The position numbers and the translations under genes are program-made. Below are positions 46,078-53,908 of a stretch of DNA of 64,000 nt, one piece after another. Source of the DNA: Pseudomonadota bacterium (GTDB lineage: Bacteria; Pseudomonadota; Gammaproteobacteria; Burkholderiales; Thiobacillaceae); contig JAJZRU010000003.1 of NCBI GenBank assembly GCA_021802555.1, forward strand, positions 107,523 through 171,522. Direction: 5' to 3'. The first letter of the stretch is position 1, and every line of letters begins with the position of its first letter. Below the pieces are notes generated by a model that was given only the letters and a program-made list of their open reading frames with translations, had not been told where the DNA came from and ran no database searches.

Positions 46078-47028
46078 TCAGGAGCGCGTGACGCGCCGGC
46101 GCGACCGCGTCACCGGCTTGGGCTGGGGCAGCTTCATGATGCGGTCCGCCTCGTTGAGCACGAACTCATGGAAGGCCTGCGCGATGGGCGACATCCGCTT
46201 GCCGCTGCGGTGGACCAGATACCACTCCTTCATGATCGGGAAGCCTTCCACGCTGAGGAGGGCGATGCGGTCCAGGGCCAGTTCGAATTCCAGGACGTGG
46301 AGCGAAACGATGCCCAGTCCCAGCCCCGCCATCACCGCATGCTTGATGGCCTCGTTGCGGCTCATCTCCATCGAGGTGTTGAGCTTGATTCCGCGCTGCT
46401 GGAAAAAGCGCTCGACGGCGTTGCGCGTGCCCGACCCGCGCTCACGCAAGATGAAATTCTCCTCAACGAGCCGGCTCAGCGGCACGCGGGTCACGCCAAC
46501 CAGCGGATGATCCGGCGGCGCGATGATCACCAAGGGGTTCTGCATGAAAGCCTGGGCCTGCAGCTCGATGTTGTCGGGCGGCGTGCCCATGATCGCCATG
46601 TCCGGGATGTTCTCGTGCAGCTGCTGCACGACTTCCTCGCGATTGGTGACTTCGAGGTGCACCTTGGTGCCCGGATGCCGCTTGAGGAATGCCGCGAGGA
46701 GGTAGGGCGCAAAGTACTTGCCGGTGCTGGTGACGGTGAGGGCAAGGGTCCCGCGCTTCACGCCTTTCATATCGTCCAGCACGGATTCGATGTCGCGGAA
46801 CTGCTGGGCGATGGCGCGGCTGAACGCATGAATCTCCTTGCCGGCCTCGGTGAGAAAAATCTTCTTGCCCATCTGCTCGAACAGGGGCATGCCGATTTCC
46901 TCCTCCAGCTGCTTGATCTGGGTAGAGACCGCGGGCTGGGTGAGGTGCAATTCCTCGGAAGCACGGGTGAAGCTGGAATGCCGCGCCACCGCTTCCAGCA
47001 AGCGCAGCTGGCGAAACGTCACGTTCAT
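46078..47028 (-). CDS. cbbR: CbbR-type LysR regulator (first copy)
   Basis: LysR-family protein of 316 residues. The N-terminal winged helix (TFRQLRLLEAVARHSSFTRASEELHLTQPAVSTQIKQLEEE) is followed by the effector domain with TGKYFAPYLLAAFLKRHPG, VTNREEVVQQLHENIPDMAIMG and GSGTRNAVERFF, typical of CbbR. It is divergent from csoS2 and probably activates the carboxysome operon in response to Calvin-cycle metabolites. The C-terminus carries a basic tail (KPVTRSRRRVTRS). It shares many residues with the second CbbR at 54123 but is clearly a separate paralogue. Confidence 0.9.
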   Translation of the reverse strand: MNVTFRQLRLLEAVARHSSFTRASEELHLTQPAVSTQIKQLEEEIGMPLFEQMGKKIFLTEAGKEIHAFSRAIAQQFRDIESVLDDMKGVKRGTLALTVTSTGKYFAPYLLAAFLKRHPGTKVHLEVTNREEVVQQLHENIPDMAIMGTPPDNIELQAQAFMQNPLVIIAPPDHPLVGVTRVPLSRLVEENFILRERGSGTRNAVERFFQQRGIKLNTSMEMSRNEAIKHAVMAGLGLGIVSLHVLEFELALDRIALLSVEGFPIMKEWYLVHRSGKRMSPIAQAFHEFVLNEADRIMKLPQPKPVTRSRRRVTRS

Positions 47029-47213
47029 GGTCGGCCCCTTTCTGGCGAATCCGAAGCATTCCTTGAATCATTCATCTCTGTGAATGGAAACAATAAATAT
47101 TATTCATTTTTTATTATGCAATTAGATAAATATAGTTGGCAACAAGGGTGCAAGCAGCAAAGCCCTACCACGGCCAGCTAATGATCAACTGCTGAACCAT
47201 AAGGAAATCAGAT
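47029..47213. promoter_or_regulatory. Divergent cbbR/csoS2 control region
   Basis: AT-rich region between the first cbbR and csoS2. TAA-N7-TCA at 47094-47106 fits the CbbR core TNA-N7-TNA, with further TTA/TAA half-sites to 47135. AAGGAAATCAGAT gives csoS2 a Shine-Dalgarno. Confidence 0.55.
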
Positions 47214-49139
47214 ATGAGCCAAGCGACTGCAACCGCATCGGGCGTAGCCCTCAGCGGCCGAGAAGCGGCCCTCGCCCGCCGCCGCGCGCTTTCCCTCAAT
47301 GGGAAAAGCGCCACCGCCGGCACCAAGAGTGGCGCGCCCAAGAGCGCAACCGAAGCTCGGCTTGCCGTGCGCAGCGCGGCGACGCCGATCGCATCCACCA
47401 CGAGCGCGCCAGCTCCCGCCGGCGGCCAGGGCACCGGCGCGGCAAGCTGCGGTTGCCAGCACGGCGAGCCGCTGGCGGCGCGCATCGAAGACGCGGGCGC
47501 GAATATGGCCGCGGCCGTCATGCCCGAGGCACCCTCCGCCGCGCGCCAGCGCCGCATTGCTCAGTCGCAGAAGGGCCGCGGTGATGCCCCTCCCTGCCGC
47601 CCCTGCGGCCGCGTGCGACCGGAGCCGCCCAAGGTCGAAATAGGCACCACGCTGGCCGGTAGCACCGTCACCGGCAACCAAGTCGAGCGCACCTCGCGCG
47701 TGACCGGCAACGAAGCCGGCACCTGCCGCACGATCACCGGCACCGAATACGTGGGCGCAGAACAGTTCGGCGACTTCTGCGGCACGCTGCCCGAGCCGTC
47801 ACCGGCCAAGGTGGGCGCCAGCAGCACCAGCCGAGGCCGCCGCGTCACCGGCACCGAAGTGGGTCGCAGCAGCAAGGTGACCGGCGACGAATACGGCACC
47901 TGCAAGCGCGTGACCGGCACCGAATATCTGGCTGCGGAGCAGGTGGGCGAGTTCTGCGGAACGGCGCCCGAGCCCCGCCCCGAGAAAGTCGATGTCGGCG
48001 TGACGCAGAAGCGTCTAATCGTCACCGGCAGCGACCTCAACCGCAAGGCGCGGGTCACCGGCACCGAGCACGGCGCGCAGCGCGCCATCACCGGCACCGC
48101 CTATGCCGATGCGGCGGCCATGCGCAATGCGGAGGGCGACGCCCCAAAAAAGGTGGAAACCAGTCACACGAGCGCTGGCGCAACGGTGAGCGGCACCCGA
48201 GTGGGTCGTTCACCGAGCCTTACCGGCGTTGAGCAGGGCTCCTGCAAGCGTGTGACTGGTACCGACTACATTGCCAGCGAGGAATTCGTGTCCTTTTGCC
48301 GCGAACAGCCCTACCAGCCGCCGGCCAAGGTGGGCGTGTCGCGCACCTTCCGCGGCCAGGACGTGTCCGGTACGCAGGTCGGCCGTTCCGCCAAGGTGAC
48401 CGGCGACGAATACGGCGCGTGCAAACCGGTGACAGGCAGCGCCTACATCGGCGCCGACCAGTACGCGGAATTCTGCGCCAGCCGTGCCGCAGCGGAAGCC
48501 ATCAACCGCGCACGTCAGGGGCGCAGCGCTGCGCTCACCGGCATACAGCCCGGGCCGGACGCGAAAATGACCGGTAACGAACGCGGCGAATGCCAGCCGG
48601 TCAGCGGCACCCCTTATGTGGGCGAGGACCAGGCGGCCGAGGCCTGCGGCGTACCGCCCGCCGAAGCGCCGCAACCGCGCGATTTCTCCATCGCGACACC
48701 AGCCCGCATCGCTCGCAACAGCGAATCCCGACGCATCACCGGCAGCGCCTACGGCGACAACAGCCGCATCACCGGACCCATGGCCCGCGCGGTGGGCCTG
48801 ATCTCCGGCACACCGGAATTCCGCTACCGCGACGAGAGCGCCGCCACCGCGGCGCCTGCCCCGGCACCCGCCGCGCCCGAGCGCATCACGGGTGAAGGTC
48901 GAGAGCGCCGCATCACCGGCGACGCCTGGGATCGCGGCGACCGCATCACCGGCACCGAAGGGCGCTCTGCGCAGCGCCGCAATCCCACACTGCGCGGTGA
49001 CCCGCGCGGCAATGGCGTGACCGCGCGCGACAACCGCGAAGTGGAACGTCCGGCGCCCGCAACGAGCCGCATCACCGGCAGCAGCGGCAATACCCACGCC
49101 GGCCCGACCATCACCGTGTCCGGTGGGGCGAGAGGCTGA
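47214..49139 (+). CDS. csoS2: CsoS2, carboxysome scaffold protein
   Basis: Intrinsically disordered scaffold of 641 residues. The N-terminal domain (1-140) has one clear RuBisCO-binding repeat ([19 protein letters not shown], 15-33) and one degenerate one (SAARQRRIAQSQKGRG, 108-123). The middle region has six repeats of the form TGxxVGRS-xxVTGDExGxC-xxVTGTxY-xAEQFxxFC at about 153-190, 212-249, 271-305, 326-362, 385-421 and 440-478; the third lacks both cysteines. The C-terminal domain has six RITG motifs and ends TVSGGARG, which anchors to the shell. Halothiobacillus CsoS2 is longer with four N-repeats. It heads the cso operon directly, without cbbLS before it. Confidence 0.95.
   Translation: MSQATATASGVALSGREAALARRRALSLNGKSATAGTKSGAPKSATEARLAVRSAATPIASTTSAPAPAGGQGTGAASCGCQHGEPLAARIEDAGANMAAAVMPEAPSAARQRRIAQSQKGRGDAPPCRPCGRVRPEPPKVEIGTTLAGSTVTGNQVERTSRVTGNEAGTCRTITGTEYVGAEQFGDFCGTLPEPSPAKVGASSTSRGRRVTGTEVGRSSKVTGDEYGTCKRVTGTEYLAAEQVGEFCGTAPEPRPEKVDVGVTQKRLIVTGSDLNRKARVTGTEHGAQRAITGTAYADAAAMRNAEGDAPKKVETSHTSAGATVSGTRVGRSPSLTGVEQGSCKRVTGTDYIASEEFVSFCREQPYQPPAKVGVSRTFRGQDVSGTQVGRSAKVTGDEYGACKPVTGSAYIGADQYAEFCASRAAAEAINRARQGRSAALTGIQPGPDAKMTGNERGECQPVSGTPYVGEDQAAEACGVPPAEAPQPRDFSIATPARIARNSESRRITGSAYGDNSRITGPMARAVGLISGTPEFRYRDESAATAAPAPAPAAPERITGEGRERRITGDAWDRGDRITGTEGRSAQRRNPTLRGDPRGNGVTARDNREVERPAPATSRITGSSGNTHAGPTITVSGGARG
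48146..48152 (+). promoter_or_regulatory. Candidate -1 ribosomal frameshift site in csoS2
   Basis: The heptamer A AAA AAG is in the correct phase (zero-frame codons CCA AAA AAG, residues 311-313) for -1 slippage, as in dnaX. After slippage 26 codons follow before a TGA at 48230-48232, giving a 339-residue product with the N-terminal domain and repeats 1-3 only. CsoS2 of Halothiobacillus is known to use a -1 frameshift to make a short form. No upstream Shine-Dalgarno enhancer was identified, and the downstream structure was not computed. Confidence 0.5.
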
Positions 49140-49168
49140 GCGGGCGCAGGTAGGGAGGTCGACGCAGC

Positions 49169-50758
49169 ATGAACACCCGCCAACGCATGGAAGCCCTGCG
49201 CACACGCCAGCCGACCCCTGTGGCCGCCCCGGCAGGGATGGCCATGCGCACGGCGCCCGCCGCGAGCACGCTGCCAAGCTGGCCGCAGCGCATCAGCTTC
49301 TGCCCGCCCGGCATGCAGGAGCGTGGTGGCGAGTGCGTGAGCAGCGTGTGCGTGCCGCGCGCCCATCCGCTGGCCAACGTCGCCCGCAATGCGGAGCTGG
49401 CCGAGTACGAGCGCACCGTGCGCGCCCGCTTCGATGGCATCGTGCCGACGCTCAAGGAGATTGCCGCGCAGCAGCATGAGGCCGGCTTCGAACAGCGCGC
49501 GCAGCGGATCGCGCGCGAGCGCCTCGGCTTCGAGCTGCCGGCAGAGGTGCTAAGCGATGCCTGGGTGGCCACCCTGGATATGCGCAAGCTCTACGGCCAC
49601 AGCGTGCTACAGACTTACCACGCCCTGGCGGGCGAATTCACCGCACGCTGGAACGGCCAGGCCGAAGCCGAGGCCATGCTGCGCTTCTTCATCGAGTGCG
49701 GTTTCCACGAGGTGGACATCAGCCCCTGCGCCGATGGCCGCCTCAAGGGCCTGCTGCAGTTCGTGCTGCGCCTGCCGCACCAGTCGGTGCACCGCCGCAA
49801 ATCCTACGCCGGCGCCCTGTTCGACGTGGAACTGAACGTGAAGCACTGGACCGAAACCGAGCTGCACCGCTTCCGCGAAGGCGTGCCGACACTTTCCGAC
49901 GCCGGCACACGTTATCTGAAGATCGCGGTGTACCACTTCAGCAGCTCGGATCCGCAGCATGAAGGCTGCGCCGCCCACGGCAGCGACGAGAAGAAAGCCG
50001 CCCAGGCCGCGCTCGATCGTCTGGCCGCGTTTCGCACCGCCATCGAAAACGGCTTCTGCTGCGGCGCTTCGGTCGCGGCGCTGCTCATCGGCGTGGACAC
50101 CGACAACGACGCGATCAAGATTCACGTGCCGGATGCCAACGGCGAAATGAGCGCAAGCTGCTTCGTCGACAACCTGAACGTGTATCACCAGACCGCCGAC
50201 ATGGCCGCCCCCGAAGCCGGCTGGCGCCTCTCCGCCGCCATCGACGAGGCCGCCCGCGACGCCGGCCGCAGCGCGCCGGAGGCCGGCATGCGCCGCCTCA
50301 TCGAGCGCCTGCTCGCCAACAATCTGTCGCAGATAGATTACGTTTGCGCCAACCACAGCGGCCGTTATGCCGACATCGGCCACGCCGAGCGCTTCATCAA
50401 CATCGGCGACGGCTTCGACGAGGTGCATCTGCGCAACCTCGCCTACTTCGGCCATCTGTACACGATTGAGGAAGGCGCCGCCGACATGGATGTGGGCATC
50501 AAGATTTTCAGCAAACTTAATGTGGCCCACGGCCTGCCGATTCCGATCGCGATCCACTTTCGCTACGACGAGCAGGTGCCCGGTTCGCGCGAGCGCGCGG
50601 TGGCGCGCTGCCGGCGAGTCAAGGCCGCGGTAGAAGCGCGCTATCCGATTCTGGCCAAGGAAGGCCTGCTGTTCTGCGGGATGACGGTGCAGGGCAAGCA
50701 GCCGGGCCGCGCGCAGGAAGAAGTTTTGGACATCGATACCAATTCGCATGGGCATTGA
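49169..50758 (+). CDS. csoSCA: CsoSCA, carboxysomal epsilon/beta-type carbonic anhydrase
   Basis: Protein of 529 residues. The N-terminal 65 residues are low-complexity and probably carry the RuBisCO-binding peptide; a helical domain follows, then the catalytic domain. Zinc ligands appear as Cys187 (DISPCADGR, with Asp189 and Arg191 as the catalytic pair), His256 (KIAVYHFSSSD) and Cys267 (HEGCAAHGSD); the 11-residue His-Cys spacing matches the known enzyme. The C-terminal domain is the inactive pseudo-copy. It releases CO2 from bicarbonate inside the carboxysome. Lies 29 bases after csoS2. Confidence 0.95.
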   Translation: MNTRQRMEALRTRQPTPVAAPAGMAMRTAPAASTLPSWPQRISFCPPGMQERGGECVSSVCVPRAHPLANVARNAELAEYERTVRARFDGIVPTLKEIAAQQHEAGFEQRAQRIARERLGFELPAEVLSDAWVATLDMRKLYGHSVLQTYHALAGEFTARWNGQAEAEAMLRFFIECGFHEVDISPCADGRLKGLLQFVLRLPHQSVHRRKSYAGALFDVELNVKHWTETELHRFREGVPTLSDAGTRYLKIAVYHFSSSDPQHEGCAAHGSDEKKAAQAALDRLAAFRTAIENGFCCGASVAALLIGVDTDNDAIKIHVPDANGEMSASCFVDNLNVYHQTADMAAPEAGWRLSAAIDEAARDAGRSAPEAGMRRLIERLLANNLSQIDYVCANHSGRYADIGHAERFINIGDGFDEVHLRNLAYFGHLYTIEEGAADMDVGIKIFSKLNVAHGLPIPIAIHFRYDEQVPGSRERAVARCRRVKAAVEARYPILAKEGLLFCGMTVQGKQPGRAQEEVLDIDTNSHGH

Positions 50759-50766
50759 GGTGATTC

Positions 50767-51018
50767 ATGAAAATCATGCAAGTGGAAAAAACATTGGTCT
50801 CGACCAACCGCGTACGTGAAATGGGGCACCGCCCGCTGCTGGTGGTGCGCGAGAAGGCCGGTGGGGCGCACAGCGTGGCAGTGGATGCCGTAGGCTGCAT
50901 CCCGGGCGACTGGGTGATCTGCGTTGGCAGCTCGGCGGCACGCGAGGCGGCGGGCGCTAAGGATTTCCCCAGCGACCTGACCATCATCGGCATCATCGAC
51001 CACTGGCAGGAGCACTGA
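50767..51018 (+). CDS. csoS4A: CsoS4A, carboxysome vertex pentamer
   Basis: BMV/EutN-CcmL family protein of 83 residues: MKIMQVEKTLVSTNRVREMGHRPLLVV, AVDAVGCIPGDWVICVGSSAAR and DLTIIGIIDHW. Pentamers close the vertices of the shell. One base separates its stop from the csoS4B start. Confidence 0.93.
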   Translation: MKIMQVEKTLVSTNRVREMGHRPLLVVREKAGGAHSVAVDAVGCIPGDWVICVGSSAAREAAGAKDFPSDLTIIGIIDHWQEH

Positions 51019-51019
51019 G

Positions 51020-51310
51020 ATGGAAATCATGCGCGTGGTGTCCGATCTGGTGTGCACCCGGCGCATTCCAGGCCTGTTCAGCGCGTCGCTGCGCGTACTG
51101 GCCGATCAAAGCGGCAAGCTCTCGGTGGCAGTGGACCCGGTCGGCGTGCCTGAAGGGAAATGGGTATTCACCGCCGGCGGCTCGGCCGCCCGCTACGGCG
51201 CCGGCGATTACAGGATTCTTACCGATTTGACGATCCTCGGGATCATCGATCAGTGGGATGCGACGGAAGAACGTCGTGAAGAAAGCAAGGCAGTTCCATT
51301 AACCGTGTAA
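51020..51310 (+). CDS. csoS4B: CsoS4B, carboxysome vertex pentamer
   Basis: Second BMV protein, 96 residues: MEIMRVVSDLVCTRRIPGLFSASLRVL, AVDPVGVPEGKWVFTAGGSAARYG and DLTILGIIDQW, with a charged C-terminal tail. Paralogue of CsoS4A in the usual tandem; usually less abundant in shells. Confidence 0.93.
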   Translation: MEIMRVVSDLVCTRRIPGLFSASLRVLADQSGKLSVAVDPVGVPEGKWVFTAGGSAARYGAGDYRILTDLTILGIIDQWDATEERREESKAVPLTV

Positions 51311-51322
51311 AGGAGAAACATC

Positions 51323-51622
51323 ATGGCAAACGCAATGACGGGCATTGCTCTGGGAATGATTGAGACGCGTGGTCTGGTGCCGGCGATTGAAGCGGCCGAC
51401 GCGATGACCAAGGCCGCCGAGGTTCGGCTGATCGGCCGCCAGTTCGTCGGTGGCGGCTACGTGACCGTGCTCGTGCGCGGCGAGACCGGCGCGGTGAACG
51501 CGGCGGTGCGCGCCGGCGCGGACGCCTGCGAGCGCGTGGGTGACGGGCTCGTCGCCGCCCACATCATCGCCCGCGTGCACAGCGAGGTGGAGAACATCCT
51601 GCCGACCGCCGCTGCAGCTTGA
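51323..51622 (+). CDS. csoS1: CsoS1 shell hexamer protein (first copy)
   Basis: BMC-H protein of 99 residues: GIALGMIETRGLVPAIEAADAMTKAAEVRLIGRQFVGGGYVTVLVRGETGAVNAAV and a C-terminal AHIIARVHSEVENILP. Hexamers tile the carboxysome facets; the pore-loop segment FVGGGY is present. AAGGAGAAA precedes the start. Apart from two N-terminal residues it is almost identical in protein sequence to the second copy. Confidence 0.95.
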   Translation: MANAMTGIALGMIETRGLVPAIEAADAMTKAAEVRLIGRQFVGGGYVTVLVRGETGAVNAAVRAGADACERVGDGLVAAHIIARVHSEVENILPTAAAA

Positions 51623-52241
51623 TTTGATTGAACGCAAACTTTCTTGAAGGAGATTCAAAATGGCTACTGGTATGACTGGCATTGCCCTGGGCATGATCGA
51701 AACCCGCGGTCTGGTTCCCGCCATCGAAGCGGCCGACGCGATGACCAAGGCAGCTGAAGTCCGCCTGATCGGCCGCCAGTTCGTGGGCGGCGGCTACGTG
51801 ACCGTGCTCGTGCGCGGCGAGACCGGCGCGGTGAACGCGGCGGTGCGCGCCGGCGCGGACGCCTGCGAGCGCGTGGGTGACGGGCTCGTCGCCGCCCATA
51901 TCATCGCCCGCGTGCACAGCGAAGTCGAAAACATCCTGCCCACCGCGGCGGCAGCCTGATAGGAGCCGCACCATGGACATGGCCGCAACGAAGACCAGCG
52001 GGGTCGTGGCCGGCGTAACCAATGGCATCGCGCTGGGCATGATCGAAACCCGTGGGCTGGTGCCCGCCATCGAGGCGGCGGACGCGATGACCAAGGCCGC
52101 CGAGGTTCGGCTGATCGGCCGCCAGTTCGTGGGTGGCGGCTATGTGACCGTGCTCGTGCGCGGCGAGACCGGCGCGGTGAACGCGGCGGTGCGCGCCGGC
52201 GCGGACGCCTGCGAGCGCGTGGGTGACGGGCTCGTCGCCGC
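51461..52241. repeat. Identical DNA block shared by three csoS1 copies
   Basis: A 98-base stretch beginning GTGACCGTGCTCGTG is identical in all three genes (51461-51558, 51798-51895, 52144-52241), including third codon positions. Flanking parts of the genes show scattered silent differences. Confidence 0.85.
51660..51959 (+). CDS. csoS1: CsoS1 shell hexamer protein (second copy)
   Basis: BMC-H protein of 99 residues, differing from the first copy only at its extreme N-terminus (MATGMTG versus MANAMTG) by my reading. DNA differences are nearly all silent. AAGGAG lies upstream. Corresponds to the CsoS1A/CsoS1C pair of other alpha-carboxysomes; A versus C cannot be assigned from sequence alone. 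Confidence 0.95.
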   Translation: MATGMTGIALGMIETRGLVPAIEAADAMTKAAEVRLIGRQFVGGGYVTVLVRGETGAVNAAVRAGADACERVGDGLVAAHIIARVHSEVENILPTAAAA

Positions 52242-52347
52242 TCACATCATCGCCCGCGTGCACAGCGAGGTGGAGAACATTTTGCCCACGGAGCCCGGTG
52301 CAGGCAGCAGCGGACGCGATGGGGATGTGACCTCCTTCGCCGCATAA
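51973..52347 (+). CDS. csoS1B: CsoS1 shell hexamer protein, extended (CsoS1B-like)
   Basis: BMC-H protein of 124 residues. The core is the same as in the other two copies, with an N-terminal extension (MDMAATKTSGVVAGVTN) and a C-terminal extension (TEPGAGSSGRDGDVTSFAA). Extended CsoS1B proteins occur as the third paralogue in cso operons. Start set at the ATG at 51973, 13 bases after the previous stop, with AGGAG upstream. Confidence 0.93.
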   Translation: MDMAATKTSGVVAGVTNGIALGMIETRGLVPAIEAADAMTKAAEVRLIGRQFVGGGYVTVLVRGETGAVNAAVRAGADACERVGDGLVAAHIIARVHSEVENILPTEPGAGSSGRDGDVTSFAA

Positions 52348-52371
52348 TTATCGACGCTAGGGAACAGCGGT

Positions 52372-52821
52372 ATGGCTATCGATCCTCGCTTGCTGGGCTA
52401 TCTCAACCGGGCGCTGGGCCACGAAATGGCGGCGGTGCAGCAATACATGGCCCAGTCCCGGCTCTGCGATCTATGGCAGATGGCGGACTACTGCGCGCAC
52501 TTCCGGCAGGATGTCAGTGAAGAGATCGGCCACGTGCAGGCCCTGATCGACGCCCTGGTCAAGCTCGGCGTGGCGCCGAATGCGACGCAGCTGCCCCCGA
52601 CGCGGCTGGGAAGATCGCTGGGGGAAATGATCGCGATCGACCGGGTGCTGGAGATGGAGGCTATCCGCCTGTATGAGGAGGCTGCGGCCTACTGCGGGCG
52701 CGTGCGCGATTTCACGCACCATGGGCTGTTCACGGGCATCCTGCGCGACGAGTTGCAGCACTTGGACGAGCTGACGAAAATGGAGGCCACCCTTCCCGCG
52801 AAGGATCAGCGCTATGCCTGA
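52372..52821 (+). CDS. Carboxysome-linked bacterioferritin-like protein
   Basis: Four-helix-bundle protein of 149 residues. All six diiron ligands of bacterioferritin fall at the same numbers: Glu18, Glu51, His54, Glu94, Glu127 and His130. The haem-ligand methionine of Bfr (position 52) is isoleucine here, so a ferroxidase-type site without haem is likely. Such genes follow csoS1 in many cso operons; their role in the carboxysome is not settled. Overlaps the acRAF gene by eight bases. Confidence 0.85.
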   Translation: MAIDPRLLGYLNRALGHEMAAVQQYMAQSRLCDLWQMADYCAHFRQDVSEEIGHVQALIDALVKLGVAPNATQLPPTRLGRSLGEMIAIDRVLEMEAIRLYEEAAAYCGRVRDFTHHGLFTGILRDELQHLDELTKMEATLPAKDQRYA

Positions 52822-53083
52822 CGACACCAATCCGGTTCCTGGCTGGCAGCGCCAGGATCTGCCACCGATGCTGACGCGGCGTTTCGAGTTCGAGAACTAT
52901 GCCGAAACCCGACGCTTCCTGGACGGCGTCGCCACGCTCTCGGAGGAGGCCGGGCTCTATCCCAACCTCAGCTTCGGCAAGACCTATGTCAGCGTCACCA
53001 TCGATGCCGACGGCAAGAAGCTCGGCCCCGACTTGATAGCGCTCGCGCAAAAGATAGACCGTCTGGTCGCCGCGGCGAATTAG
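52814..53083 (+). CDS. acRAF: acRAF, pterin-dehydratase-like RuBisCO assembly factor
   Basis: Protein of 89 residues with the pterin-4a-carbinolamine dehydratase fold (FEFENYAETRRFLDGVATLSEEAGLYPNLSFGKTYVSVTI). The active-site histidine pair of true dehydratases is replaced (GLYPNLSF), as expected for the alpha-carboxysome RuBisCO assembly factor. It probably helps fold or assemble the CbbL encoded downstream. Part of the bfr-acRAF-mcdA run. Confidence 0.88.
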   Translation: MPDDTNPVPGWQRQDLPPMLTRRFEFENYAETRRFLDGVATLSEEAGLYPNLSFGKTYVSVTIDADGKKLGPDLIALAQKIDRLVAAAN

Positions 53084-53090
53084 ATAACAC

Positions 53091-53729
53091 ATGCCCGCGC
53101 TGCGCATCGCCGTCGCGAACCAGAAGGGTGGCACGGGCAAAACCACGCTGGCCCTGAACCTGGCTGCCGGACTGCAGCGCCGCGGCAGCACGCTGGTGCT
53201 GGATGCGGACCCTCAAGGCTCGATCAGCCAGTGGGCGGCGCTGGCCGGCGACGGGACGCGCCTGCCGCCCGTGTGGGCGGTTCCTCAGGGCGAGGCAGGC
53301 CGCTGCATCGACCGGGGCGCACGCGAGCACCGCTACCTGATAGTGGACTGTCCGCCCACGTTGCAGACGACCGGCGTCCGCGAGATTTTGGCCGGCGTGG
53401 ACGTGGTGCTGATACCTATCCAGCCCTCGCCACTGGACCTCTGGGCCAGCGCCGAGATCGTCACCGCGGTGCGCGACTCGCGCGCGGCCAATCAGCAGCT
53501 GAAGGCTTTCGTGGTGTTGAACCAGCTGGACTCGCGCAATGCCCTGTCCCGCTCCATGCACGAAGCGCTGGCGGAGCTTGAAATCCCGACGCTCGCCGCA
53601 GGCGTTGCGCGGCGCGCCGCCTACCGCAGCGCGGCGGTGGAAGGCAGCAGCGTGTATCACCTCGGACAGCGCGGCGCGGCTGCGGCACGCGAGGTCGAGG
53701 CCGTTATAGAGGAGGTATTGAAATCATGA
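53091..53729 (+). CDS. mcdA: McdA, ParA-type carboxysome-positioning ATPase
   Basis: ParA/MinD ATPase of 212 residues with the deviant Walker A motif NQKGGTGKTT (residues 10-19) and LVLDADPQGSISQW, LIVDCPPTLQ. In alpha-carboxysome loci this protein spaces carboxysomes along the nucleoid with McdB. It overlaps mcdB by four bases (ATGA) and follows acRAF by seven. Confidence 0.9.
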   Translation: MPALRIAVANQKGGTGKTTLALNLAAGLQRRGSTLVLDADPQGSISQWAALAGDGTRLPPVWAVPQGEAGRCIDRGAREHRYLIVDCPPTLQTTGVREILAGVDVVLIPIQPSPLDLWASAEIVTAVRDSRAANQQLKAFVVLNQLDSRNALSRSMHEALAELEIPTLAAGVARRAAYRSAAVEGSSVYHLGQRGAAAAREVEAVIEEVLKS

Positions 53730-53908
53730 GCAAGGTATCGAGCAAGCTCGCCGCGGGCGTGCGCAAGGCGAAGGCGCAGCACAGCAAGGCGCGCCCCGCG
53801 GAAAAAACCCCGGCACCCGCCGCCCCGAATGACTCCGCGCCGGCAGCGGACAGGCCGCGTTCCGGAGGCGGGTCTGCGTTGCATCCCGCGCGGGTGTGGC
53901 CAGACTAG
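53726..53908 (+). CDS. mcdB: McdB-like carboxysome-positioning adaptor
   Basis: Very small, disordered and basic protein of 60 residues (KVSSKLAAGVRKAKAQHSKARP) rich in Ala, Pro, Lys and Arg, ending ALHPARVWPD. A tryptophan close to the C-terminus after a disordered chain is the feature described for alpha-type McdB. The overlap with mcdA supports this. It would load McdA onto carboxysomes. Its stop codon lies in the CTAG that borders a small inverted-repeat element. Confidence 0.75.
   Translation: MSKVSSKLAAGVRKAKAQHSKARPAEKTPAPAAPNDSAPAADRPRSGGGSALHPARVWPD

Noticed and set aside
47214..49139. Reading the repetitive csoS2 region as a tandem-repeat array or CRISPR
   Set aside because: The periodicity is at protein level with diverged codons and one continuous frame; no constant repeats with unique spacers.
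52814..53083. Annotation as an active pterin-4a-carbinolamine dehydratase
   Set aside because: The catalytic histidine pair is missing and the gene lies in the cso operon, so acRAF is the better call.
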